Shown here: one piece after another, positions 1 to 10,160 of the stretch | How positions within the stretch are numbered: position 1 is the stretch's first letter | Layout: the number at the start of each line of letters is the position of its first letter | From: an uncultured Bacteroidales bacterium | Lineage (GTDB): Bacteria; Bacteroidota; Bacteroidia; Bacteroidales; Muribaculaceae | DNA: 64,000 nt | Direction of reading: 5' to 3' | NCBI GenBank assembly: GCA_902760865.1 | Contig: CACWID010000003.1 | Span: 176,526 to 240,525 of the forward strand | Made by a program: the position numbers and the translations under genes | The notes under the pieces: model-generated | What the model saw: only the letters and a program-made list of their open reading frames with translations | Databases searched by the model: none | Told to the model about the DNA's origin: nothing

Positions 1-1870
1 CGAAGTTGGAGCTACCGTCATAGCGGTAGGTGTAGGTTGCATTGTAACGGTTATCGTAGCTGTAGGTCCAACGGGTGAAGAACGAAGCCATCGACGAGCT
101 GCCAAAGCCGTAGTTGATTTGGGGCGAACCCTGACCCAACTTGGGATTGTGAACCTCGTCAGAGGGCAGGTTGGTGTTGGTTATACTCGAGTAGTCATAT
201 TTCGACTCCCAGCACTCTTGACCAAGCATGGCGGTCAGGTTGTGACGGTCAGCAATGGTCTTGGTGTAGGTCAAGTAGTTCTTCAACTGCCAGAAGGTGC
301 TTGAGTTCTTCTGAACCGAGCTTCTGTTGGTGGTACGGTGCCAGGTACCCAGGTTAACGGTGGGTTCCCACTGTTCACCCTTCGACGACGAGATGTCGTA
401 ACCAACCTCGGCGTGCCAAACGATGTCCTTCAAGAAATTGGGGTTAACCTCAAAGAAGATGTTACCGGTCAGTTTCTTACGGTTCAGCAGGATCTCGTCC
501 ATCAATGCCAGAGCAACAGGGTTGGGGTTGGTGTAACCTTCCTGTGAGATACTGCTGTAGCTGCCGTCAACATTATAGATAGGAATCGAGGGAATGGTGG
601 TCAACGAGTAGTTGATGATACCCTCGTCACTGTCGGCGAGCTTCAGGTTATCGTTGGTATTAGAGAACGTGGCGTTCAAGCCTAACTTCAACCAGCTGTT
701 GAGCTGGGCGTCAAGGTTGGAACGAACCGAGAAACGGTCGAACTTAGAACCGATGATAGTACCTTCCTGGCTCATGTAAGAACCCGAAACGTAGTACTGA
801 ATCTTCTCGGTACCGCCCTGAGCACTGATCTGGTGGCTATGCTGGATAGCGGTGCGGAAGACTGCATCTTGCCAGTTGGTACCCTTACCCAGGATCGAAG
901 GATCGCTGTAGTTGGCGTTGGCCTGAGTCTCACCCTGTTGTACCAGGTTGTTATAGAACGTACCAAACTCACGCAGGTTCATCATGTCAAGACGCTTGGT
1001 CTGGCGGTTCATGGCCACCATACCGTTGTAAGAGAACTTAGCCTCACCGGCCTTACCGTGCTTGGTGGTAATCAGGACAACACCGTTAGCACCCTGCGCA
1101 CCATAGATGGCGGTTGCCGAGGCGTCCTTCAAGATTTCCATCGAAACGATGTCGGCGGGATCGATGGTCGACAGCGGGGAGATGGTCGAAACCGAACCGT
1201 TACCCAGAGCATCGCCCAGACCGAAGTCGGCACCCGACGAACCACCGCCTTGAACAATCACACCGTCGATGACGTAGAGAGGTTCGGCGTTAGCGTTGAT
1301 GGTTGCGGTACCACGCACGCGGATTGAAGAGCTTGAACCGGGAGCACCACTGGTCTGTACAGCGGTAACACCAGCTGCACGACCTTGCAGTGATTGGTCA
1401 AGCGAGGTGATGATAGAGCCCTTCACAGCCTTTTCGCCCAGTGATACACTGGAACCGCTGATGTCGCTCTTCTTCATTGTACCATAACCAACTACGACAA
1501 CTTCGTCGAGGAGCTGATGGTCTTCCTCAATGAAAATGTCGTAGCTGCTCTGCTGGCCAACCTTCACCTCCTTGGTGAGATAGCCCACATAAGTCACTAC
1601 CAGCGTCTGGCCCGGGCTGACGTTGAGCGAGAACCGACCGTCATCGTCGGTACTGGTGCCGTTGGTCGTACCCTTAACGGCAACCGTGGCTCCGATAATC
1701 GGACCCATGGCATCGCTCACCACACCCGTAATCCTCTTGGTCTGCTGTGCCGACTGCTGAGGAGCGCCCGCTCCCCCGCTGCTGGCTGCAAACGCTTGCG
1801 GCGCCACGCTCAGCATGACGAGCGAGCAAACGGCCGCAATCATAGATTTTTTACAGTAATTAAAATACAT
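1..1870 (-). CDS. SusC/RagA-family TonB-dependent outer-membrane transporter (partial, C-terminus beyond window)
   Basis: This is the outer-membrane glycan import channel of a SusCD pair; about 623 residues are visible and the barrel continues past the left edge. Read from ATG at 1870 it has a signal peptide with KK in the n-region and a likely AFA cleavage site. A carboxypeptidase-regulatory-like domain follows (ITGVVSDAMGPIIGATV, about residues 45-125), then a TonB-box-like DEVVVVGYG and a plug domain with the SusC signatures SGAPGSSSSIRVRG and YGAQGANGVVLITTK. The ATG at 1843 is less likely because it would remove the basic n-region. The partner SusD should lie beyond position 1. The gene diverges from the mannan locus and may serve it, but the substrate cannot be read from this part of the protein. 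Confidence 0.95.
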   Translation of the reverse strand, partial: MYFNYCKKSMIAAVCSLVMLSVAPQAFAASSGGAGAPQQSAQQTKRITGVVSDAMGPIIGATVAVKGTTNGTSTDDDGRFSLNVSPGQTLVVTYVGYLTKEVKVGQQSSYDIFIEEDHQLLDEVVVVGYGTMKKSDISGSSVSLGEKAVKGSIITSLDQSLQGRAAGVTAVQTSGAPGSSSSIRVRGTATINANAEPLYVIDGVIVQGGGSSGADFGLGDALGNGSVSTISPLSTIDPADIVSMEILKDASATAIYGAQGANGVVLITTKHGKAGEAKFSYNGMVAMNRQTKRLDMMNLREFGTFYNNLVQQGETQANANYSDPSILGKGTNWQDAVFRTAIQHSHQISAQGGTEKIQYYVSGSYMSQEGTIIGSKFDRFSVRSNLDAQLNSWLKLGLNATFSNTNDNLKLADSDEGIINYSLTTIPSIPIYNVDGSYSSISQEGYTNPNPVALALMDEILLNRKKLTGNIFFEVNPNFLKDIVWHAEVGYDISSSKGEQWEPTVNLGTWHRTTNRSSVQKNSSTFWQLKNYLTYTKTIADRHNLTAMLGQECWESKYDYSSITNTNLPSDEVHNPKLGQGSPQINYGFGSSSMASFFTRWTYSYDNRYNATYTYRYDGSSNF

Positions 1871-2491
1871 AGGTTTTGGTTTGAAATTAAATAAAATTTG
1901 TATTATAGATTTGAGTTATAATTCTTACAATCTCATGACCGTATCCTTTCTAACACAATTATAATAATAAAGTCGTTGCAAAGTTAATGTGAATTATCCA
2001 ACATAATAAACTATTTTTTGCTCTATATTGACACTATTTTAACATTATGAGTGAAAACAGTAGCTAAAAAAGGGTCAGGCCACTAAAACAAAGAAACAGA
2101 ATGCCCTATCTGTTACCGCCTCGTCAAAATGCCACAATAAAGCGAATTGAGCCAAAGCGACATGAGGGTTTGAGAAGACTCAAAGTACCGAAAACACTAA
2201 TAAATACTATGATTATCAGCACGGCTGAACGCTATTTATGATTCTTAAAACACATTGACGATGTAACCAGACGCGAGATGCCACACCTGCATAAACCGAC
2301 AAATCATACATTAACATTCAATCAAAATTATAACAAAATCATGTTTTTCACGATAATTTACCCACGTTTGATTAATTTAAAGGCCCCAAAATATTAAAAA
2401 AGTACAAGAGTTAGTGAAAATAGTACCACTCCAATTAGGGAAATATACTTAATTTTGCCACATAATTAAATAACCTAATAACATTTTCTAA
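1871..2491. other. AT-rich divergent intergenic region
   Basis: This 620-bp spacer separates the divergent SusC and esterase genes. It holds a minus-strand -7 box at 1979-1986 and a plus-strand match TAATTTTG at 2450-2457, 35 bp before the esterase ATG. I see no convincing ORF, repeat or RNA in between. Binding sites for a hybrid two-component or ECF regulator are plausible but not recognisable. Confidence 0.5.
1979..1986 (-). promoter_or_regulatory. -7 box of the SusC gene
   Basis: Reads TAACTTTG on the minus strand, matching the Bacteroidetes -7 consensus TAnnTTTG. It implies a leader of about 100 nt before the ATG at 1870. No good -33 TTTG is seen at the usual spacing. Confidence 0.5.
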
Positions 2492-3778
2492 ATGAGACGT
2501 CAACTATTGTGCTTATTGCTGCTCTTAGTGGTGCTGCCGCTTGGAGCGCAGATCAGAGGTAACAACATCGTGGTCACCGTGGAACCAGACCATCAGGACT
2601 GGAACTATAAAGTGGGCGAAAAATGCAAGTTCGATGTCGAGGTGCGCCGCTCGGGCACATTGCTCGACAACGTGGACATCGACTATGAAGCCGGTCCCGA
2701 GATGTATCCTGACGTGAAGAAATCAACCACCTTGAAAAAGGGGACTATGAGCTATACGGGCCAGATGAAGACTCCGGGCTTTTATCGCCTGAAAGTCACC
2801 GCCCACGTGAACGGCAAGGATTACTCGGCATGGTGCACCGCAGCCTACTCGCCTGAGAAGCTGGTACCCACGACAGTTGACCCGAAAGATTTTGACCAGT
2901 TCTGGGCGAAAGCCATCGAGGAGGCCCGCTGGACCAAACTGGAGCCCACCAAGACGTTGCTGCCCGAGCGATGCACACAAGACGTGAACGTCTATCAAGT
3001 CTCGTTCCACAACGTGCGTTGGGGAAGCCGCACCTATGGCATCCTGTGCGAGCCTGTCAAGCCCGGCCGCTACCCTGCCCTGCTGCGTGTGCCCGGTGCC
3101 GGTGTGCGTCCCTATCATGGCGACGTCTATACAGCTTCACAAGGTTTCATCACACTCGAGATCGGCATCCATGGCATCGACGTGACCATGCCGCAGAGCC
3201 TCTATGACGACCTGGCTAATGGTGCTCTCAACTGCTATTGGGAATTTGGCATGGACGACCGTGACAAGAGTTATTACAAGCGCGTCATCGTGGGTTGCGT
3301 GCGTGCCATCGACTACATTGAGCAATACACCGACTGGGACGGCAAGAACCTGGGCGTGACGGGCAGCAGCCAGGGCGGTTTCCTCTCGCTGGCAACGGCC
3401 GGACTCGACAAGCGCGTGAGCTGCTACGGTGCAGTCCACTCCGCCCTGTGCGACCACACGGCTTCGCTCCAGGGCGTGGCTTGCGGTTGGCCCCATTATT
3501 TTTACTGGATGTCGCCCGAGCAGCGCCGGGCCAGTCAGGACAAGATCGAGACCTCTCGTTATTACGATGGCGTGAACTTCGCCCGCCGCATCACCTGCCC
3601 GGGTTGGTTCTCGTTTGGCTACAACGACGACGTGGTGCCTCCCACGACAGCCTATGCGACCTACAACGTGGTAACTGCCCCCAAGAAGTTGAGTGTCTAT
3701 CAGCAGACGGCCCACTTCTGGTACCAGGAACAATGGGACGAATGGCTACAATGGCTCATGGACCAATTGAGGCATTAG
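2492..3778 (+). CDS. Secreted acetyl (xylan/mannan) esterase, CE7/AXE1-like
   Basis: A 428-residue exported alpha/beta hydrolase likely to remove O-acetyl groups from hemicellulose oligosaccharides. A signal peptide ends near LPLGAQ (about residue 20). An N-terminal beta-sandwich-like domain of about 120 residues precedes the hydrolase. The triad is visible: nucleophile Ser293 in GSSQG, Asp379 in GYNDDVVPP, His408 in QTAHFW. The DxxxPP context around Asp379 resembles the AXE1/cephalosporin-C deacetylase family. It opens the mannan locus, which fits deacetylation of acetylated glucomannan, but substrate specificity is inferred from context only. The stop codon sits inside the first unit of the TTAGAC heptamer run. 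Confidence 0.85.
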   Translation: MRRQLLCLLLLLVVLPLGAQIRGNNIVVTVEPDHQDWNYKVGEKCKFDVEVRRSGTLLDNVDIDYEAGPEMYPDVKKSTTLKKGTMSYTGQMKTPGFYRLKVTAHVNGKDYSAWCTAAYSPEKLVPTTVDPKDFDQFWAKAIEEARWTKLEPTKTLLPERCTQDVNVYQVSFHNVRWGSRTYGILCEPVKPGRYPALLRVPGAGVRPYHGDVYTASQGFITLEIGIHGIDVTMPQSLYDDLANGALNCYWEFGMDDRDKSYYKRVIVGCVRAIDYIEQYTDWDGKNLGVTGSSQGGFLSLATAGLDKRVSCYGAVHSALCDHTASLQGVACGWPHYFYWMSPEQRRASQDKIETSRYYDGVNFARRITCPGWFSFGYNDDVVPPTTAYATYNVVTAPKKLSVYQQTAHFWYQEQWDEWLQWLMDQLRH

Positions 3779-3885
3779 ACTTTAGACGTTAGACGTTAGA
3801 CTTTAGACTTTAGACTTTAGACGTTGGCGGATGCCAACTAGGGACTAGGGAGTAGAAACTAGAAACTAAAAAACTAAAAAACTAC
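3775..3885. repeat. Bipartite heptamer repeat with central GTTGGC-GCCAAC hairpin (copy 1)
   Basis: Seven tandem heptamers TTAGACT/TTAGACG run from 3775 to 3823. A 6-bp-stem hairpin GTTGGC-GGAT-GCCAAC (3823-3838) follows, then CTAGGGA/CTAGAAA/CTAAAAAA units to 3885. It fills the whole spacer between esterase and GH130 genes. Copy 2 with the same order lies at 12721-12832. Confidence 0.85.
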
Positions 3886-3891
3886 AATATA

Positions 3892-5067
3892 ATGAGTGAA
3901 TTCAAGAATAAAGTGACCGATTTGCGCAAGCATCATGAGGAGTTACTGAACCGCAAGAATGAACCCCTCGCTTGGGGCAACGGCATCTACGAGAAATACA
4001 AGAATCCCATCATCACCGCCGAGCATACTCCGCTGGAGTGGCGCTATGACTTCAACGAGCAGGACAACCCCTACTTGATGCAGCGCATCATGATGAACGC
4101 GACGCTCAATGCGGGCGCCATCAAATGGCAGGGCAAATATGTACTTGTTGTGAGGGTTGAAGGAGCCGACCGCAAGTCGTTCTTCGCTGTGGCCGAGAGC
4201 CCGAACGGCGTGGACAACTTCCGATTCTGGCCCGAGCCCATCACGATGCCCGATGATGTGATTCCCGCCACCAACATCTATGACATGCGCCTCACGGCTC
4301 ATGAAGACGGCTGGATCTACGGCGTCTTTTGCGCAGAACGCCACGATGACACTTGCCCGGGCGACCTGAGCGCTGCCACGGCGACAGCCGGCATTGCCCG
4401 CACCCGTGATCTCAAGACCTGGGAACGCCTGCCCGACCTCAAGAGCAAGAGCCAGCAGCGCAACGTGGTGCTTCACCCCGAGTTTGTCGGCGGCAAGTAT
4501 GCCTTCTATACCCGTCCCCAAGACGGCTTCATCGACGCAGGCAGCGGCGGCGGCATCGGCTGGGCACTGGTGGATGATATCACCCATGCCGAGGTCGTTG
4601 ATGAAAAAATCATCAACGCACGCCACTATCACACCATCATGGAAGTGAAAAACGGTGAGGGTCCCCACCCCATCAAGACTCCGCAAGGCTGGCTGCATCT
4701 TGCCCACGGCGTGCGCGGCTGCGCCTCGGGTCTGCGTTATGTATTATATATGTACATGACAGCACTCGACGATCCCACACGCGTCATCGCACAACCGGGC
4801 GGATATTTCCTCGTTCCCGAGGGTGGCGAGTATATCGGTGACGTGATGAATGTGGCCTTCTCTAACGGCTGGATTGCCGACGAGGACGGACACGTCTTCA
4901 TCTACTACGCCTCGAGCGACACCCGCCTGCATGTAGCCACCTCGACCATCGACCGCCTGGTGGACTACTGCATGAACACGCCGCAAGACGGCCTGACCAC
5001 CACGGCCAGCGTGGAGACCATCAAGCGACTCATCGAGAAGAACCGATCAACCAATAAAGAATTATAA
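3892..5067 (+). CDS. 4-O-beta-D-mannosyl-D-glucose phosphorylase, GH130
   Basis: A cytoplasmic phosphorylase that splits beta-1,4-mannosylglucose with phosphate into mannose-1-phosphate and glucose (family activity EC 2.4.1.281). The 391 residues have no signal peptide and match the length and features of the GH130_1 type known from Bacteroides fragilis, with motifs such as YDMRLT, GIARTRDL, VLHPEF and YYASSDTRLHVA typical of the five-bladed propeller. The neighbours are the classic partners: symporter, 2-epimerase and GH26 mannanase. That arrangement is the published mannan pathway in which mannobiose is epimerised to mannosylglucose and then phosphorolysed. Confidence 0.93.
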   Translation: MSEFKNKVTDLRKHHEELLNRKNEPLAWGNGIYEKYKNPIITAEHTPLEWRYDFNEQDNPYLMQRIMMNATLNAGAIKWQGKYVLVVRVEGADRKSFFAVAESPNGVDNFRFWPEPITMPDDVIPATNIYDMRLTAHEDGWIYGVFCAERHDDTCPGDLSAATATAGIARTRDLKTWERLPDLKSKSQQRNVVLHPEFVGGKYAFYTRPQDGFIDAGSGGGIGWALVDDITHAEVVDEKIINARHYHTIMEVKNGEGPHPIKTPQGWLHLAHGVRGCASGLRYVLYMYMTALDDPTRVIAQPGGYFLVPEGGEYIGDVMNVAFSNGWIADEDGHVFIYYASSDTRLHVATSTIDRLVDYCMNTPQDGLTTTASVETIKRLIEKNRSTNKEL

Positions 5068-5087
5068 ACAAGGGGCGGTAAACATTT

Positions 5088-5119
5088 CCTAACTCCTAAA
5101 TTCCTAACTCCTTACTAAC
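5088..5119. repeat. Short CCTAACT repeat in the GH130-transporter spacer
   Basis: CCTAACT, CCTAAAT, CCTAACT and a degenerate last unit lie just before the transporter ATG. It is a small member of the CTAA-core repeats in this window. Confidence 0.5.
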
Positions 5120-5123
5120 AGAA

Positions 5124-6430
5124 ATGGCAAGTTTAAAAGAAAAAATCGGCTACGCCCTTGGTGATGCGGCTGCCGGTGGCATTACCTGGAAAGTCATGTC
5201 AATCGCTTTCCCGTTGTTTTTCACCAACGTCTTTGGCCTCACGGTTGCCGACACGGCTACGCTGATGCTCATCGCCCGCATGTTTGACGTCGTCACCGAC
5301 CCCTTGATGGGCAGTCTGGCCGACCGCACACAGTCGCGCTGGGGTACCTATCGTCCCTGGCTCATCTTCTTTACACTCCCGACTTCGGTCCCGTGGGCAA
5401 GCGCATCTATGCCTACACGCTCTATCTGCTCATGATGGCCGTTTACACTGCCGTCAACGTGCCTTACGGCTCGCTGCTGGGCGTGATGACCGATGATGAC
5501 AACGAGAAGAACCAGTTCTCGTCGTTCCGCATGGTAGGCGCCTACGCCATGGGCTTTATCACCCTGCTCTCCTTCCCCTATCTGCAGAAGATGGTAGGCG
5601 GCACCGAGGCACATCAATATGCCGTGCTGGGCGCTGGCCTTGGCTTCTTGGCCACAATCATGACGCTGGCCTGCGGTCTGCTGACCAAGGAGCGTCTGAA
5701 ACCCGTTCGTGCCGAGAAATTCTCCTTAAAGCCTTTTGCCGACCTCTTCAAGAACAAGCCCTGGATTTACCTGACGCTCATCGGTATCTGTACCAACTTC
5801 TTCAACGGCTTCCGCTATGCCGTGGCCGGTTACCTGATGGAATACTGTCTGCACGGTGACGTGACCGTGAGCGGCCTGATCATCAACTACACGGTATTCA
5901 TGACCTTTGGCGAGGTGACCTGCATGATCTTTGGTGGTCTGTCGCCCAAGTTCACCCAGTGGATGGGCTCAAAGCGCAAAGCCTTTACCGTCGCAGCCAT
6001 CATCTGCATGGTAACCTCCATCGCCTTCTTCTTTGTGCCGATGGATCCCAAGTACATTTGGGTATTGGTGGGCATCGTTATCCTCACTTCGGTTGGCGTG
6101 GGCCTCTATTCCCCGCTGCTGTGGTCGATGTATGCCGACGTGGCCGACTATGCCACCGAGAAGAACGGCACCTCGTCGACGGGCCTCATCTTCTCGTCGG
6201 GTACGATGGCACAGAAGTTTGGCACGGCCATCTCGGGTTCGCTGGTTGCCCTGCTGTTGGGCTTCGCCGGCTTTATCTCGGGTACTGACCCCGCCACGGG
6301 CCAGACGGTGGTAACCATCAGCGACGAGGAATCAGTTCGCAACATGGTGTGGGCACTGTTCTCGCTCTTCCCTGCTGCCATTATCATCATCATGCTTTAC
6401 CTGCTCCACCTGTATCCCATCAAGAAGTAA
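5124..6430 (+). pseudogene. GPH-family sugar:cation symporter, frameshifted by an internal deletion
   Basis: This should be the inner-membrane importer for mannobiose or a similar disaccharide (glycoside-pentoside-hexuronide:cation symporter, MFS fold). Frame 1 runs from ATG 5124 (MASLKEKIGYALGDAAAGG) to a stop at 5435 and is family-like up to RWGTYRPWLIF (codon 81). Family-like sequence resumes in the +2 frame at about 5371 (TPDFGPVGKRIYAYTLYL) and continues to 6430 with about nine more membrane segments. In homologues about a dozen residues lie between these points. The data therefore fit a deletion of roughly 34-37 bp, length 1 mod 3, rather than a single-base slip; the size is from my memory of the family. 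Translation from GTG 5393 would give an N-truncated carrier. A real lesion or an assembly error are both possible. Confidence 0.85.
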
Positions 6431-6431
6431 G

Positions 6432-7667
6432 ATGAACGACGATATCAAGACGCTGAAAGCCGAAGTTCAGGATGTGTTGGAAAACAACATCCTGGACTTT
6501 TGGCTGTCCAATATGATAGACGACGAGCACGGCGGCTTCTACGGCCAGATGACCGGTGAGGGCCAGCTCGTCAAGGACGCCGACAAGGGCGGCATACTCT
6601 CGGCCCGCATCCTGTGGGCCTTCTCGGCTGCCTACCGTGTGCTGGGCAATCCTGAGTACCTGATGGCGGCAACGCTCATCAAGGATTACATCATCGAGTA
6701 TTTCTACGACGACAAGTTCGGCGGCACCTACTGGTCCGTGGACTATCTGGGCAATCCCAAGGATACCAAGAAGCAGTTCTACGCCATCGGGTTCATGATT
6801 TATGGCTTGAGCGAATATGCCCGAGCTACCTGCGACCAACAGGCGCTGGATTATGCCATCAAGTTGTTTGACTGCATCGAGCAACATTCGTTCGATAAGG
6901 TGTACAACGGCTATATCGAGGCTCAAACGCGCGAATGGAACGAGATTGCCGACATGCGCCTGTCGGAACTCGACGCCAACTTCCCCAAGTCGCAGAACAC
7001 CCATCTGCACATCATCGAGCCCTACACCAACCTGTACCGCTGCCTCATGGAATACGAGGGCGGCACAGTGTCTAGCGACGTAGTAGAGCGTGTGGAGAAA
7101 GCCCTGCGCAACCTCATCGATATTTTCACCGACAAGATTATGAATCCCGAGACGCATCATCTGGACCTGTTCTTTGCCATGGACTGGACCCGCGAGGCCG
7201 GGGCTCTCGAGAGTTACGGGCACGACATCGAGTGCTCATGGCTCATGCACGAGGCGGCACTGGTGCTGGGCGACCAGGCCGTGCTTGACAAAGTGGAACC
7301 CATCGTGAAACTCGTGGCAAAAGCCAGCGAAAAAGGCTTGAATGCCGACGGGTCGATGGTACATGAGGCCAATCTTGACACCGGCCGTGTCGATGACGAC
7401 CGCCACTGGTGGGTACAGGCCGAGACTGTGGTAGGATTTATTAACCTGTATCAGCACTTCGGCGACGAGAGCGCACTGCAAAAGGCGCTGCACTGCTGGC
7501 AATACATCAAGGACAACCTCATCGACCGCGAGGGCGGCGAGTGGTTCTGGAGTCGCGATGCCCAGGGCAACATCAACCGCCGCGACGACAAGGCGGGCTT
7601 CTGGAAATGCCCTTATCACAACTCGCGCATGTGTCTTGAAATCATGGAACGCAATTTCGAACAATAA
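6432..7667 (+). CDS. Cellobiose/mannobiose 2-epimerase (AGE family)
   Basis: Converts beta-1,4-mannobiose to mannosylglucose and cellobiose to glucosylmannose by epimerising the reducing-end C2 (family EC 5.1.3.11). The 411-residue cytoplasmic (alpha/alpha)6 barrel has the expected catalytic His positions in NTHLHIIEPYTNLYR, YGHDIECSWLMHEA, DDRHWWVQAE and CPYHNSRM. It starts 1 bp after the transporter stop, so the two are almost certainly co-translated. Its product feeds the GH130 phosphorylase upstream. Confidence 0.93.
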   Translation: MNDDIKTLKAEVQDVLENNILDFWLSNMIDDEHGGFYGQMTGEGQLVKDADKGGILSARILWAFSAAYRVLGNPEYLMAATLIKDYIIEYFYDDKFGGTYWSVDYLGNPKDTKKQFYAIGFMIYGLSEYARATCDQQALDYAIKLFDCIEQHSFDKVYNGYIEAQTREWNEIADMRLSELDANFPKSQNTHLHIIEPYTNLYRCLMEYEGGTVSSDVVERVEKALRNLIDIFTDKIMNPETHHLDLFFAMDWTREAGALESYGHDIECSWLMHEAALVLGDQAVLDKVEPIVKLVAKASEKGLNADGSMVHEANLDTGRVDDDRHWWVQAETVVGFINLYQHFGDESALQKALHCWQYIKDNLIDREGGEWFWSRDAQGNINRRDDKAGFWKCPYHNSRMCLEIMERNFEQ

Positions 7668-7676
7668 TTAAAAGAT

Positions 7677-10160
7677 ATGGATAACAAAAGATACGGTCAC
7701 TTTGACGACCAACACCGCGAATATGTCATCACCGACCCGCAGACGCCGTGGCCCTGGATCAACTACCTGGGCAACGAGGATTTCTTCTCGCTGATTTCCA
7801 ACACGGCAGGCGGCTACTCCTTCTACAAGGATGCCAAGTTCCGCCGCTTGACGCGCTACCGCTACAACGGCGTGCCTATGGACAACGGCGGCCGCTACTT
7901 CTACATCAACGATGGCGGCACCGTGTGGAATCCGGGATGGAAGCCCTGCAAGACGCCGCTCGACAGCTACGAGTGCCGCCATGGCATGAACTACACCCGC
8001 ATCACGGGCAGCAAGAACGGTATCGAGGCATCGGTGCTGTTCTTTGTGCCCTTGCACACATGGGCCGAGGTGCAGAAACTCACGCTCACCAACAACAGCA
8101 ATGAGGTGAAGCGCCTCAAGTTATTCTCCTTTGCCGAGTGGTGCCTGTGGAATGCGGCGACCGACATGGAGAACTTCCAACGCAACTTCTCGACCGGTGA
8201 GGTCGAAATCGAGGGCTCGGTTATCTACCACAAGACCGAATACCGCGAGCGCCGCAATCACTACGCATTCTACGGGGTGAACGTTCCTATCCAAGGCTTT
8301 GACACCGACCGTGAGACGTTCGTCGGCCTCTATAACGAGTTTGCCAACCCTGATGCCGTCATCGAAGGCCGTCCGCGCAACAGCCATGCCCACGGCTGGA
8401 GCCCCATCGCTTCGCACTACATCGAGGTGGAACTGCAGCCTGGCGAAAGCCGTGACTTTATCTTCCTGTTGGGCTATGTCGAGAACAAGCAAGACGAGAA
8501 ATTCATCGCTCCGCAGGTCATCAACAAGACGCAGACCATGGCTATGATGGCACGCTTCGACACCAGCGAGAAGGTAGATGCTGCTTTTGCCGAACTGTGC
8601 AACTATTGGGACAACCTGCTCAACATCTACACGGCACGCACCGGGAACGATAAACTCGACCGCATGGTCAATATTTGGAACCAATATCAGTGCATGGTCA
8701 CCTTCTGCATGTCACGCTCGGCCTCTTTCTTCGAGAGCGGCATCGGCCGCGGCATGGGATTCCGCGACAGCAACCAGGACCTCGTGGGCTTTGTACACCT
8801 CATCCCCGAGCGTGCCCGTGAGCGCATCATCGACATCGCCTCGACGCAGTTCCCCGACGGCGGCTGCTATCATCAGTATCAGCCATTGACCAAGCGCGGC
8901 AACAACGACATCGGCGGCGGCTTCAATGACGACCCCTGCTGGCTCATCTTCGGCACCGTGGCCTATATCAAAGAAACGGGTGACTTCTCGATTCTCGACG
9001 AAATGGTTCCGTTTGACAACCAACCGGGCACCGAGGTCACGCTGTTTGAGCACCTGCGAGTGTCATTCAACCACGTGGTCAATAATCTGGGGCCCCACAG
9101 TCTGCCCCTCATCGGCCGCGCCGACTGGAACGACTGCCTGAATCTGAACTGCTTCTCCTGGGACCCCAACGAGAGTTTCCAGACCACTGAGAACAAGACC
9201 GAGGGCTCACAAGCCGAGTCATTGATGATTGCTGGGCTGTTTGTCGTGACAGGCAAAGACTACGTCGAACTCTGCAAGATTCTGCCTGACCACATCAAGA
9301 CGATGCAAAATCTCAAAAATATCGATTTCGCCGCCGAGGCCGACCGTGCCCAGCAGCATGTCGACGGGATGGTCAATGCCGTCAAGGCCCATGGCTGGGA
9401 CGGTGAATGGTATCTGCGTGCCTATGACTTCTATGGCAACAAAATCGGCAGCGACGAGTGCGAGGAAGGCAAAATCTTCATCGAGTCACAGGGCTGGTGC
9501 ACCATGGCGGGCATCGGTCTAGAAGAAGGACTCGTGAAGCGTTCGCTCGACTCGGTGAAAGAGCGCCTGGAATGCGAACACGGCATCGTGCTCAACAATC
9601 CTGCCTTCACCACCTATCATGTCGAGATGGGTGAAATCAGCTCCTATCCCGAAGGCTACAAGGAGAATGCGGGCATCTTCTGCCACAACAATCCTTGGAT
9701 CATCATCGGCGAGACGGTGGCTGCCCGCGGCGATGACGCTTGGAGCCACTACAAGAAGATTCTGCCCAGCTACGTCGAGGAGGACCGCCAGACACTGCAC
9801 AAGGTTGAGCCCTATGTCAACTGCCAGATGGTGGCAGGCAAGGATGCCTATCGTCCCGGTGAGGGCAAGAACTCATGGCTCACCGGCACCGCAGCGTGGA
9901 TGTGGTACACCGTGTCGGAATTCATTCTTGGCATCAAGCCGCACTATGATGGTCTGCTCATCGACCCGTGTCTGCCCAAGACAGCGCACGACTACACGGT
10001 GACCAGGCGCTTCCGCGGTGCGGAATATGTAATCCGTGTGAGCAACCCCAAGGGCGTGAGCAAGGGCGTTGCCAAGATGACCGTTGATGGAGTGTCGGTC
10101 GAGGGCGCTGTCGTGCCCGCACAACCCGGCAAGCACCTTGTCGAGGTCATCATGGGATAA
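7677..10160 (+). CDS. Cellobiose phosphorylase, GH94
   Basis: Cleaves cellobiose with phosphate into glucose-1-phosphate and glucose (family EC 2.4.1.20). The 827-residue protein starts with the family N-terminus [28 protein letters not shown] (motif core PWPWINYLG) and has the catalytic aspartate at about D486 in [10 protein letters not shown]. There is no signal peptide, so it acts in the cytoplasm. It begins 9 bp after the epimerase stop. Pairing a GH94 with GH130 suits glucomannan, whose hydrolysis yields both cellobiose-type and mannobiose-type dimers. A related GH94 specificity such as glucosylmannose cannot be excluded. Confidence 0.92.
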   Translation: MDNKRYGHFDDQHREYVITDPQTPWPWINYLGNEDFFSLISNTAGGYSFYKDAKFRRLTRYRYNGVPMDNGGRYFYINDGGTVWNPGWKPCKTPLDSYECRHGMNYTRITGSKNGIEASVLFFVPLHTWAEVQKLTLTNNSNEVKRLKLFSFAEWCLWNAATDMENFQRNFSTGEVEIEGSVIYHKTEYRERRNHYAFYGVNVPIQGFDTDRETFVGLYNEFANPDAVIEGRPRNSHAHGWSPIASHYIEVELQPGESRDFIFLLGYVENKQDEKFIAPQVINKTQTMAMMARFDTSEKVDAAFAELCNYWDNLLNIYTARTGNDKLDRMVNIWNQYQCMVTFCMSRSASFFESGIGRGMGFRDSNQDLVGFVHLIPERARERIIDIASTQFPDGGCYHQYQPLTKRGNNDIGGGFNDDPCWLIFGTVAYIKETGDFSILDEMVPFDNQPGTEVTLFEHLRVSFNHVVNNLGPHSLPLIGRADWNDCLNLNCFSWDPNESFQTTENKTEGSQAESLMIAGLFVVTGKDYVELCKILPDHIKTMQNLKNIDFAAEADRAQQHVDGMVNAVKAHGWDGEWYLRAYDFYGNKIGSDECEEGKIFIESQGWCTMAGIGLEEGLVKRSLDSVKERLECEHGIVLNNPAFTTYHVEMGEISSYPEGYKENAGIFCHNNPWIIIGETVAARGDDAWSHYKKILPSYVEEDRQTLHKVEPYVNCQMVAGKDAYRPGEGKNSWLTGTAAWMWYTVSEFILGIKPHYDGLLIDPCLPKTAHDYTVTRRFRGAEYVIRVSNPKGVSKGVAKMTVDGVSVEGAVVPAQPGKHLVEVIMG

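Noticed and set aside
5124-6430. Two separate transporter genes (5124-5435 and 5393-6430)
   Set aside because: The two parts are consecutive pieces of one GPH symporter; the first ends in a non-family tail and the second begins mid-helix.
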